Shown: piece after piece, positions 35,637 to 47,900 of the stretch
Layout of the letters: the number at the start of each line of letters is the position of its first letter
Position numbering within the stretch: the stretch's first letter is position 1
Assembly (NCBI RefSeq): GCF_029227915.1
Contig: NC_079884.1
Coordinates: 14,012,001 to 14,076,000 of the forward strand
Length of the DNA stretch: 64,000 bases
Source: Hydractinia symbiolongicarpus
Lineage: Eukaryota > Cnidaria > Hydrozoa > Anthoathecata > Hydractiniidae
Reading direction: 5' to 3'
Position numbers and translations under genes: made by a program
The notes under the pieces: model-generated
Database searches by the model: none
What the model saw: only the letters and a program-made list of their open reading frames with translations
What the model was told of the DNA's origin: nothing

Positions 35637-36990
35637 AATGGTACGTATCACAGGTTAGTTAATTTTTTGTTTTGAAACGGTTTCTTGGGTAAACAGGTTT
35701 TGGTTAAAGAGTATGAAGTATGAATTTTAGCTAACTGACATGTTAATAGCGGATTATTTCTTTTCTATCTAGGTTTGTTAGGTTCTAAGTCAACATCAGA
35801 CTAAGGACTAAGTCGACAAAATAAGCACGATGTACATAGGAGGATGTAAATATAAACGACCACCCACGAAAGTTTATCGAGAGTAGATGAGATAAGACAT
35901 AGGAAGAACTCTGTGTAAAGCACTGACAAAGATAGGTTGCTTAGGTCCAGTGATTAAAAATTAAGAAAGTTTTAACTGTGTGTTTTTATATTCCTTTTAA
36001 GTAAATAAATAGAGTCTTTAAATTGTTAATATTTTGTGTCGTTCCATGGACTCTACTAAGTATTTTAGTAGTCGTTTAAAACTGCATGTGTGTAACGCAC
36101 GAATATAAGGCTTTAAGCAGTGCCTATTACAACGATGTAAAATCGATTAAGACTAAGGAAATTGCAACATTTCTGGCTGACAAGGCTAATTGAACAAAGA
36201 AAGTCGCCAATTTTTTATGTGATTTATCTTCTGAACTAAAACAAACTATGAATTTTCGATGTAAGATTACCTTATTCGTATTCCTAAGTACTAAAATTTT
36301 CGTTAGTGTGTGCTAAACGTCTACGCCAAAATTGCGTGTTTTTTTATAAGCAGGTGAAAATGGAATAGGCTACATGTGCTTATTGCAGAAATAAATTAAA
36401 AACTTATCTCATACGTTGCCTTATGCGATAAGATAACATGGTCCTGTTTTTACTATTGAAATTCAATTCCCGAGCCGCAATATACTTATAAGCGTTTATG
36501 CTTACAAAAACATGTAATTCGCGCAAAAAATACTTAGCTAAGAAACAAAAACCTATGCGATAAGAATTTCATGCCTCAACATTTTGATTGAAACACTACA
36601 ATTTACAATATTTCCTGTGTTCTTATGGATATTCAGCGAAAATTAATTGGCTTGATTTTTCTTATCGCAAAAATTAGTGCGCGTAAGGTATGTGGCGTTA
36701 AATTATTTTCCACGGTCAGATGTTTAAACTTTTTTCTAATATCTATAGTAATTTTGCCAGAAGAATCATCGCTGTCTGAATCAGGGTAGCTTACAAGATT
36801 TTTGGCACTATAATATAAGGAGGTTGCTATTACTATTGTTATTTCATCCTCTTTGTCGCTGCTGTCCACGTTAGCTTTTAGAGTCGTGCTTGAATAAAGT
36901 TTTTCATTTTCTCAAAAGTTACTAAAGTGACATGTTACGTTCAGAAAGAAAATATTGCTGTGTATGGTCTTCCTTGTTCCTCTTCTTTAA
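35637..36990. other. 3' UTR of the hnRNP-like gene and intergenic DNA
   Basis: 3' UTR with an apparent intron and a polyadenylation signal at 36004-36009, then AT-rich DNA. A minus-strand frame at 36633-36869 (DSSDKEDEITIVIATSLYY..) faintly recalls PIF/Harbinger N-termini but is too short to call. Confidence 0.5.
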
Positions 36991-37279
36991 TACCGTATTT
37001 CATTCGGCGTTTTTTACAAAGTTTGATAAAAAAGGGAATTAGAGCACACCTGGAGATGCAGACAGTAAGGATCGACAAGAGCTTCTTGTTGTACCCATTC
37101 CAAAATCCTGTACGAGGAATTGATAAAAAAAGAAAAATATTCACATTTAGAGATAAGTGGAAGCATTTTTGTGTTTTAATAAGCACCGCCTTTTCATGAT
37201 GCGCTTAACAGAGGGCGGCGCTTATTTCGTACTAAGTATAGATTATTGGAGGTTAGCGCGAAATATAGGAAATACGGTA
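36991..37279. mobile_element. MITE with TACCGTATTTC TIRs
   Basis: TACCGTATTTC at 36991-37001 is inverted at 37269-37279. An internal CCGCC..GGCGG inverted repeat sits near 37189-37216. About 290 bp, no own coding capacity. The overlapping frames on both strands are by-products. Confidence 0.65.
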
Positions 37280-38197
37280 ATAAAAGTTAATATAGAAATT
37301 TAATTGATTTGACTTATGGGAACAAAATTACATTTAAATGTAACATAGGCCGGTAGTAAAGTTTTTAGCAGATTTTTTTTGTCGGCTGAAATTAGTTCCG
37401 GTATCAACATGGTTCTGATGAAATGAATTCCCAGAACTAAAAGTCATTACTTCCGAAAGGGTACGAGCAACAATGAAACGCCTATGGTGTGGTAATGTGA
37501 CGATGTAAACAGCAGCAAAGTGTCTGCAGAAAACTTCCGAAAGAGCTGTTCTTGACACAAATTAAGACATCGTTTTAATTGTAAATTTTATTGTACATGA
37601 GATATTTTATTTAAAAAATTGTATGTTGCGTACGGAAAGAATTTTCATTGTCGCAAACGATCTGTTTTTACTTTCGCTGAGTTCCTAATTTCTTAAAACT
37701 GAATGCCTTAGACGATTAATTAAATCTGGAATAAATTTTTGCTGGCTCGATATTTAGAAAATACTGAGGAATAAGGAAAAGGAATTTTTGGTCTTATTTG
37801 TCGGGAATACGGCTTTCTCTAATTGAATAATCTAATTCAATCTCGGTTTCAAAACAAGGCCTGTAAAGGTAGAATTGCAAACAAGATGACGGCGAGCGAG
37901 ATGGATCTGCAAACTCTCCAAGTTATCAAGAAGCCTGACATAGAAATATTTCTGAGACGCCTATGAATCAAAATATTCATACCTTGTTGTTACAAAAAAA
38001 CTGAAAATTGCGGAATTATTTGATGCGAATGGCTTCTTAAGCTTCAGCCATTATTTTTTTAAATAAGGTCGTACGTTATGTAAATGTACTGAAGCGAAAC
38101 GGAAAAGAAAATTTTCCACTCATGTGATGTAAACATTTTAAATACGCATGCACGAAGCTTCTTTGTTCCTGTCCATTCCGTCCCACGAAAAATTTTG
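37280..38197. other. Intergenic; no gene seen
   Basis: AT-rich DNA without a recognisable gene or element. The minus-strand frame at 37334-37558 shows no family resemblance. Confidence 0.45.
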
Positions 38198-38201
38198 TTA
38201 A

Positions 38202-38929
38202 CCCTGTTTGGTCCGAGGGGCGGATTAGGCCCCCCTGATGGTTTTTTTTAGTAACTCTTTAATGCTATGTTGTATGGCTACAATACTTCCTGAGTTTTAA
38301 TATTTATCTATTAGAGGCCTGCATGCAAAATTTTTAGGTTCCTTAGCTTTCAAAGGCTTTGTTATTGGCTATTACTCGAAACTACCCCTAAAAATCTCTA
38401 TGAAACCCTTAAATTGAGGAAAATATAATAACCCTTGTTAGGATTATGTTTAGAACTTGAAACTTGCAACTTTGTTTCATCAAGAAGAATCATTCGCCAT
38501 GTTTTGTTCAAGTGATTAATCCGATTTCCCGATTTTTCGGATTTTACCCGAAAATCGAAAAGAACGGATTTTTTGGCAATATTTGGCCATTTTTCATGCG
38601 ATCTATGTCAAAACCGGAAAATATGTTAAATAATTTATTTACCTTTCTTAAACTTCAAACAGAATGTAAAAATTCGCTCTATAGAACTAAAGTAATTGAA
38701 TTTTAGGCAGATAGTGGCATTGTGAACAAATTTCAAGGTTTCGATTACGACCAGGAAAATATGCTGACGCAAGCAAAAAAATTTTGCGACCATTTTGTTC
38801 CTTTTGTGACGTAACTATAATTTGCTAAGTTTCATTCAATTTGGACAAGCTTATGAAAGGTTATTGAGGGGGGAGGGAGGATGCCGCCCCCTGGTCATAA
38901 TATTTTCGAAAACCCGGGACCAAATAGGG
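38202..38929. mobile_element. piggyBac-like MITE
   Basis: The termini CCCTGTTTGGTCC and GGACCAAATAGGG (one mismatch) are flanked by TTAA at 38198-38201 and 38930-38933. CCC ends with a TTAA target duplication are characteristic of piggyBac. Subterminal GC-rich blocks (GGGCGGATTAGGCCCCCC and GGATGCCGCCCCCTGG) lie inside the ends. No transposase; about 730 bp. Confidence 0.8.
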
Positions 38930-38933
38930 TTAA

Positions 38934-41924
38934 AGTGAAAAGGTACCTTAAAACTTCCTCTTATATTCTGCTCAATTCTTGAAGAAACTTTCCGGATATT
39001 GCAGTACCTGTCAGTCAAAAGACGTCACTTGCGTACATGGGCATAAAAGTGATAAATAGAATAAATTTTCGCGAGATTTTGTGCTTTCACTCGGATTGTT
39101 TTAATTGCCACCGTCGTCATTCTCTAAAAAACATTCTCGCGAATTTTGTCGTCATTCGCACAATTCAATTTTTCGAAACTTTGTTTTTATAAAAACTTAG
39201 GGGTTAAAAAGTCATTGTGTTTTCCAATTTTTGACTCCGTCCAAACTGTTGATAAATCTTAATAACAGAACGTCGCCGACATTGCCATCTTTAAAACTAG
39301 AAGTTTTGTGACGTCTTCTACCCACCAGGTCCTGAGAATGATAATTTGTCCGATGAATCTGATTGTGACGTGGACTTTGATGTGAATGAAGAACAAAGTG
39401 CCTTCTTTAACTATTTGAAAACTTGTGAACTTTTCTATATAAAATATATATTTTATGCCAAATTTAGGCTCAAAGTTTTGAGGTTAAATACAAATATATT
39501 ATTACAAATATATTATTATAATATATTTGGGGAAATAAATTTTAGCGTGAAGAAAATTTGGAAATTTGCTATGACAAAAAACTATTAAATTTGACAGAGA
39601 GCAAAGATAATTTTGGCGGATAAGGTAAGTTTTAAAAAAAATAAAGTTGTTTTTTTTCTCTGAGTAATTTGTAGTAACTTCTGCACAAGGAAACAACATA
39701 AGATCAGATCTGAATATCAGATGCTAACTTTCAGGCTTATTAATTTGCAATATTCTCAAGCAGATCATAGGCTAAGCCAAAATTACCCCTATGCTTATAA
39801 AAAAGAGTGTATATGGAAAACTACATTGACTTACTTGTTTAATAAGTAAGTCTTTGTCAATTACTATATATAAAATCAAAATTTCTTTCATACAAACCCC
39901 ATTTTCTCACCAATCAGAACTTAATTGACGGAAAGCGAAAAATAATTAATTTTGTCTGACGGTGAAAATAAATAATTTTACTGGAAATGTAATTCCAGAT
40001 TTATTTCAAAACCGTGTCACATTCGCAGAATAAAGTCTGTCGCTCTCTTTCCGCAAAATTTTTGCGAACACAACAATTTTTTACGAAATGAGCTCGTTGT
40101 CTTAAAAGATGAGGTTTTTTGACACCTCTTGAAAAAGAATGAGGCAGATGAGATACTGAGATAATTTTTAGAATAGATTTTATTTTTTGTGCCTAATATA
40201 TTCTACGATGCCCAGATGTTTCAAAAAAGTTATGAAGGTAGTTTAGACACGCTTAATCACGTTTTTGAACTTTACAATAACCTACCTCGTTACCAACATG
40301 CGTCGTAATAGCTATAGCATCTGGGGAAGGGGAAAGGGAAAGAAATTGTCTGAAAAGAAAAACCGCCGGGTTCTGCAAAAAAGGGGGAGAGCGTCCTTTT
40401 TTAAAACACTGGTTTTTAATCTTTTCCTAGAAACATTTTCGTATTTACATGCCGAATTTTTGAAGCAATGTCGGTCAATCTTTTGAAAGCGCAGATACAA
40501 AGAACTTCACATAGAAAAGCGAAGTACAACGAGCCATGGTAGTTTTCATTATTTATTTTTTCTTAGTTATCAAAGGTGTAAGTACAAGTTAAAGATCTGT
40601 TTAATACTTACAGAAAAATTAAACTAAAGATTTTAAACTACCTATCTATTAGTTGGCGAAGCTAGCTAGGTCTCCAAGAAGAGAGAGCATTCTGAGATCC
40701 GGGTAACATGCTTAAATTTTTTGATCATTTTCAACAAAAATGACCAACATGTTTGAATTCAGCATCAACATTTAGGAAAACATGAAAATTTTCAAGTTTT
40801 TATTTACTAAGTACAATACAACTAAAATTTACAAACTTCAAATTACAATAAATCCTGTTCTAAATCATAGATAGATGTGCATATTTCCCTCACATAGCTT
40901 GGGTAACCTGGGGCTATGGTAACATTTACTCGGTCATAGAGTATATATTCAAAATTATATCTTATGTAATAGTTTTTGCTAATAAGTCAAAATATGCCAC
41001 CCATTTTTCTTAAAAGTTTCTTAATTTCTTTTATAAAATATGATGATGTAACCCGGATCTGAGCTACAGCTACTTTTATATTCGCAAGAAATTGAACTTT
41101 TACTTGGCTACACTTTTATTGACTTCTTAGAAATCTTTTTTGTTCATCCGTTCAACACATAACACACCCCAACACAGAATCACAGAAAAGTTGTATTTTT
41201 CTTGACTAATTTCCCTATCTTTGTCAAAGAGATAGCTCTGCTATAGCAAAAAATAGAAGGTATCTACAGTATACCATTATAAAAGGTTATGTGTGATTGA
41301 TACATCTGAAATAATTTTCTTTTAAAAATGTATGGGAATATTTGTCTAACTTTCTTTCTGCAAATTTTTAAGCAACTATGTACAAGTTTTGATGAAATAC
41401 CTAAGCTTGTAAACCCTCCACCAGAGGTAGTTTCACTAAAGATGTATATACTAAAAACAATGACTAATAACAAATAAAGTTAATTAAATTTCATTATGAT
41501 GTATTTTAATATTGACAAGATTATTTGTCTAAAAAAACTTTGAACAATTAATGACCAGTGTTCACGAAGGAAGTATTAAAAGGGTAACATATTTGTAGTA
41601 ACAGCATAGTAATATTATCTTTTAACATGCATAATAATAATAACAATACTTTTCTCTTTAAAGACGGTCTCGTATATAGAGATCTTCAATGAATGTAATA
41701 TTTATTTTACTTTAATTGAATTCTTAAACTATGAAGTTTTAACTAAATATATATGGAAATAAACATAACAATGTATAAACAAAAAGTTTAACTGAAATTT
41801 CTCTTTATACTTGGCTGAACAGAACAAAAAAAGACAGCATTTTTTGTTACTTCAATTTTAAGTTTTATTTTTGAATTTAGATTGGGAAAGTTGAATTCAA
41901 AATTAATTTTATTACAAGTTCAAG
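38934..41924. other. Intergenic; repeat fragments, one coding-like strip
   Basis: Mostly AT-rich. A short acidic frame (39328-39412, SDESDCDVDFDVNEEQ) follows an acceptor-like CCACCAG and may be a transposase or gene fragment. A degenerate SINE copy lies at 40867-40941. Otherwise nothing recognised. Confidence 0.45.
40867..40941 (-). mobile_element. Degenerate partial SINE copy
   Basis: TAGATAGATGTGCATATT and CTATGGTAACATTTACTCG match the tail and body of the SINE at 1161-1492, with most of the body deleted and the tRNA-like head absent. Confidence 0.6.
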
Positions 41925-44900
41925 ATGTATCTCTCAATTTTTTTGCAAGTTATTGGATTAGTATGTGTGTATTGTGTACGCCCAAGAATACAATATGGTA
42001 GCAGTAATGAAGCAGATTGTCAGGTAAGGAATATAATTTTCTTTGTTATTATTTAAACTAGTCATTGGCACATGGAGAATCAACAGGTCCACCGGTCCTT
42101 AGATTTTGACATGACGTACATATTTTTAGGCATCATTATTTGTGCATTTTTGTGTGCCTGTTAGCATGAAATAATTAAATTACTTGGTAAGTCATGCGAC
42201 AAAGCTGTAGTGCAACTGTTTTGAACAGAATACAGCTATTGTTATAGAGATGCTTTGCTTTTAAAACAATACATTTATTTCCATGCTTTAATTTAATCTA
42301 ACTTTGTCTAACTTATCCAGAGTATTTATCTGGTATGTCAGGTGTCTGTCGAACCTTAGAAAATTGAAAACCTAAAGATGTCTGCCGAACCTTAAAAAAA
42401 CATTGAAAACCTTAAAATTAGACTATAGGCTACCTTGAAGACCTTTAATATTCATCTTCTAGAAATGCGAATTTCTGTTTCATGATATTGTCTCTACTAA
42501 CTCGTTTTGTTTTTGATTTTAAATTCTGTACGTTTGAATCTTCTTTGCATTTGCTTTGATACATAGTTCTTTTATGATTATGTACTATAATTATAAAATA
42601 TTCTAAAAAGTTGGGAAAAGCCCTTTAAAAAAAATTTAAAATTGTTAAAAAATAATTGTCAGACTGTTGTTATTTGCATCTCAACATTTTACTCTCCTAT
42701 TTGTGTCACATCTTTATTTTGGTTGCCCTAAGAAGTATATGTAAGTTGCTGACAGAAAAACTTTGTGGTTTTTCTAGTACTAGTATTTTTTTGTTTTATT
42801 AACAATGACAAATAATTCAAATACATTGCTCTGTCATATTACTTCATATTCTGAATGAAGAACGGAACAGTTTTGTCTCTGTAATTAAGACAACCGCCTT
42901 TATTTTAGAATATTGATCCAAAGCAAAACATGTTTCCAAGAAATCGACGTGCTGCAAGTAGCTTCAATGATCCTATGTACAGTACTCAATGGTATTTGGT
43001 GAGTTTGTATCTGAACTTATCAGTCTTTCCCATTTCATTGAGCACAAAGTATATGTATTGGTGTTGTAACTTGTGTTTTAGACAAATGGCGTGATGAAGA
43101 TTAAAGAAGCATGGGACGAAGGGTACAATGGAAAAGATGTTGTCATTAGTGTGTTAGATACTGGCCTCGAAAAAACACATGATGAATTTAAGAAACGATA
43201 CGTAAGTGAGACGTAATGTAGCCTTGGTGCTCTTCTTCAATACAGTATGATTAAAAAAAGACTTAAAATTATTTGTTAAGAATTTAGTTATCAGCAATGT
43301 TTATCACATGCAACGTTTAAACTAAAAATAAAAATGTGGTAATTTTTCCATTTCCATGTTCTTTTCAATACAGGCTAATCAAAACAGACACCAGAAAACT
43401 GTATTCTGAGAAGATATTCATTTTATAGTAAAATTTAGCACACACAGTATTTTTAACAATAATGGAAAGATGGTAATTTTTGGATTTTGGAAAAGTGCAC
43501 ATTTTATTATGTAAACACCTCTTTTAATAATACAAGCCTTAATTTCGACTCATGTTAGAAAAAAGATAATACACAGGAATATAAAATATGTATTGGTTTA
43601 ACCCCAAAAAAATATTACAGTGGGTTTATACCACTATAAAACATCCGTTTTTGGGTCCCCAGGCATCAAGAACCAACAAAGAACATTTCATCCCGCAAAT
43701 TGAATAAAATATTTAAACAACCAGGAAAGAAAGAAAAAGTTTTCTTTTGTGCATATATAATTTTGGTATAAGTGAACATGATGGATTGAGTGGGACATGG
43801 ACTCACAACTTTTCGTTTGCGGGGCAATTGCTCTACTGACTGTCGTATCTGTCCAATGTTATCTCCCTAACACATGTAGTAGGCAAGGCAGGGATACCAC
43901 TGGAGCGAGGTATATGTCCTCCTTACACAATACTTTTCCACAAACACTTACCAAAAATATGTCTAACATATACACCATTCTCCCATAATTCCCCATAAAC
44001 ATGGTTGCACTGTAGACCAAACACCACGTACCTTGGAATTACGAAGCAAACACCAAAACCACAAGGCTACGTGCTGCTAAATAAAAGAATGCATTTTGCA
44101 TGCATAAAGTGCTTTTTGAAAAATTCGCGACTAAGGCCTGAAATTTTTTATATTAGTCAATTTTAATTGGTTTATTGGTTAATTGGTGCTTGGTTGCATA
44201 ATTGCTAAGTTTTTTTCGTTTTTAAATTTTACACATTAGTTTAAGCTGATTGCATATTGTAGGCTTAAAATACTTTAGTCCTTGTTTTGTTTTGTTTCAT
44301 TCAGGATGCTTCAGCCAGCTATAACTTTGTCTCCAACACAACAGATCCCACTCCAGACTAGTAAGTTAAAATGATAGTCATTTTACAGAATATGTTTGTG
44401 TGGTTCAGGATAATTTGTACTTTGATATTCCTTGTAGCGTGGGTGGAAGTAAGCATGGCACAAACGTAGCTGGAATAGTTGCTGGTGAGGCTAACAATGG
44501 GAAATGTGGTGTAGGCGTAGCATATGGTGCTAAAATTGGAGGTATGTTTTCATAGTAACTGCAGGCCGAGGTACTAATAGTGTGAAGGAAACAATTTCAT
44601 TTATTTAGTGCAAATTTTAATAAGTTTATACATACTACGTTAACAATTCCTTCTTATATACAACTGATACATTCCCTAATGACTAAATAATTAAGCTACA
44701 AATACACTATATAAATAAAGTGTAGCCAAGGTAATATTTCTATTGAGAATAAGTTTTTTTTCTGAATAAAGAGTCTCTCCTTCATCTCTAGAATATAATT
44801 AGTGCCTTTAACTGGTTTTTAATCAATTTATTTTATATACTCAAGTTCATTTTATTTTACTTTTCCTTGTTGAATTTCCAAATTTATCAATCAGTTTGTT

Positions 44901-47900
44901 GTAGACATGTTTATTTTTACCCAATTCTAAAACAGTGTCTGCTGGACCTTAAAAATCTTGAAACAAGACAATGTTAATTTAAAAAACTCTAAAAAAGCTT
45001 GAAATATGAATATTTCTAAACCCATTTTTGTTTTGCTATGATATATAGTTCCGCTATTTTGTCTTTTAATATTTGCTTTTGTATTTGCTGTCTTTAAATT
45101 ATTTTCCTTCTTATCAGTTTAACAACTATGTGGGTTTTTATGATTACTTAATCTTGTGCCTAGATATTTTCTATGTGTGAATCTTGAAACATGGTGAAAG
45201 TTGCAGCAAAAAGCCTTGTCAAAATAAGGAAACTGTTAAAACAAATTCTGTAGACTGTGTCTCAAAGGTTTTGTCTTGCAAAATATTAAAAAAGGCTATT
45301 AGCAAAAATTTATCACTCAGGAAAATTCTAAATTTTTTATCAAAAAAGGAGAAAATTCGAAAACGTTGCTGACAGGATCACAAGGGTCATTATGTATGTG
45401 TGATGTCTTTAAACTTTATGCATATGAAAAGTCAATAAAACTGTTTAATACAGTAATTGGGAAGTTCTAAATTTATCAAACAAAAAGCATTTTTTGTTTT
45501 TGAGAAATATATTAGATATTTGAAGTGTTTATATTTTTTATAAATGTTTTCATTAGTCTTATGGTTTTTTCACAAAAAGTGGTATGGTAGAAAGATAAGT
45601 CAATTTTGTTTTAGAATAATAAAGACTTATTTTACTTGTTTGCTACTAGGTGTTCGATTCATTGATACATCAGGAGGTTCAGTTGCGCAAGGCAAAGATT
45701 ACTCTCAGAATGCAGCCTTATCATTTAACCGAAACCACATTGATATTTACACATGTGCATGGGGACCTGATGATTCCATTGGCTCTAAAGTTGGATACAA
45801 TTTGGCTCCAAAAGCAATGGCTGATGGTACCAAACATGTAAGTTTTTTTTGTAGCCTAATATTTGTCGTGATAATATTTGTCATCAGGGTTAAGAAAATT
45901 GATTTTAGTCAGTTCAGAGCAAGTTTTTCACACAGTCAGATAATCCAGGATAGAATATGTCAGAAAAATGACCAGTACAGAAGTCAGAAAATTTTAATGT
46001 TATTAGGTGTCGTGTATACTTATTGAAGGCGTCATGTTGGTCGACTTTACGAACTCTGCTTTTCCTTGTCTATTTAAATAGAGACTCTTTTCTCCCGGGT
46101 ATTTCCAGCTTGTCCTATCTTGGACTTCCATTACCTGAGAAATGTCTAGGCTAGGGGTGTGGCAAAAAAAGCAACAGAAAAGGTAAAAGCAATTTACCTA
46201 TAAAAACACTGCTGTGCCTTCTTTTAATTGTCACATGATCTCTTACGCAGGGTCGAAATGGTAAAGGCAGTCTTTTCGTGTTTGGAGCTGGCAACGAAGG
46301 AATTTTCCAAGATTCTTGTGGTTATGATGGTTACATCACGTCTATTCACACGTTGGCCATAAGCGTTGTGAACTCGGATGGAAAGAAATCCAATGTGTCA
46401 GAAAGATGTCCCGCTATTATTGGTGTGACGCAAACAAGAGATGGTGCAAAGGGCGTTCTTAGTAATGCTGATCCAATGGTAATCTGATTCCTCCACAACC
46501 TCATAGAACTTTTTTGGTTTATGAATTTCAGTTTTTCCCATAGAAAGGTGTTTTCTTTGCTGAACGGTTAATCAAATAGTACAAAAAATAAGGACAGATA
46601 AAAAAAACGACTAGCAATTCGTTAACATAATTTGTCAAAAAAACTCATTGCGGAGTACGTATAGTAAACTTGTCAGGGGTAGGCAAGACTAGCACATATT
46701 TGTCCTGCTCAGTCCCGGCTTTTTATTATTATTGTCATGTGCTATAGTATGTTTTCAAACACACAGAGAAATAATAATACTCGAATAATACTTCTTTTCT
46801 TTGTATAGGCCACAGCTGATCTTCAAAATAAATGCAGTAATACCTTTTCTGCAACTTCAGCTGCAGCCGCAGTGGCTTCTGGGATGTTAGCTTTGGTTTT
46901 GCAAGCAAAGTAAGTAATTTTGCACTGTATGTTTTTATTAAAGATGTTTTGTTTTATGGTTAGAATTACTTGGTTGTAAGTGCTTTTTGTGTGTGAAGTG
47001 AAACTTATTTGTAACTTTTTGCTTTTGTTTAACCAGATGAGGTTTATTATTATTCGAGTTTCGATAAATATCAACGGGGTAGACCGTCTTTAAATTATAC
47101 GCTATTTCGTGTGCACGTTGAACGTCGCTTTTCTCGCGGACAGACAGACAAAATATAGGCTATTATTATTGAGACTAGTCGTAAGCCGTCGAAAAATCCA
47201 CGGGTTCGCCCGTCCTTTTTATACCGCAATACCGCATTGAGTGCGTCTCGCCACCTGCCCAGCTAAGCTATACTATTTTACGTGACAGACAGACGGACAG
47301 ACGTTTACGGGTATTATAATATAGAAGTCGTTAACACGTGGAAAAATCCACGGGGTCGCCCATCATCATCATCATCATCATCATCATTCTCGGCTTAACG
47401 TCCGTTTTACATGGTAGCATGGGTTGGACGGGGTATATTAATGACCCTCTTCCAATCTGATCCGTCCTTTATATATCGCATTTCGTGTTTCCGTAACAAA
47501 AGGACAAACAGACGCACGAACAGATAGCTATTATTACACGGGTTCGCCCGTCCTTTATATTTATCCGTCGCAACAAAGTGGATAAAAATATATCGCATTT
47601 GATATTCGTGTTTCATTTTTTAACTCAGCGGGGTTCCGCGCAGAGACAGACAGGCGGAATACGGCTATTATTAAAGAGATGTAATCAAGTCAAATTGAAG
47701 TAGCTCTTATTTAAATTCAATTCTGCATGTACTTGTTACCGGCTTTATGAAAAAAAGGAAAACGTTTATCCACCTAGTAAAGACGTGTTCCTGAGAAATT
47801 CGTGCTTAAAGGGTTGACTGTTGCTTAAATTTTATTTTATCTTGTAGCAAAGACCTTACATGGCGAGACGTGCAGCACATCATTACACGCACATCAATTA

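Noticed and set aside
35053-35658. A 201-aa Val/Glu-rich plus-strand frame
   Set aside because: It is the wrong frame of the hnRNP RGG-coding exon; the GGT/CGT-rich repeats produce it. The true frame joins in phase to the RRMs.
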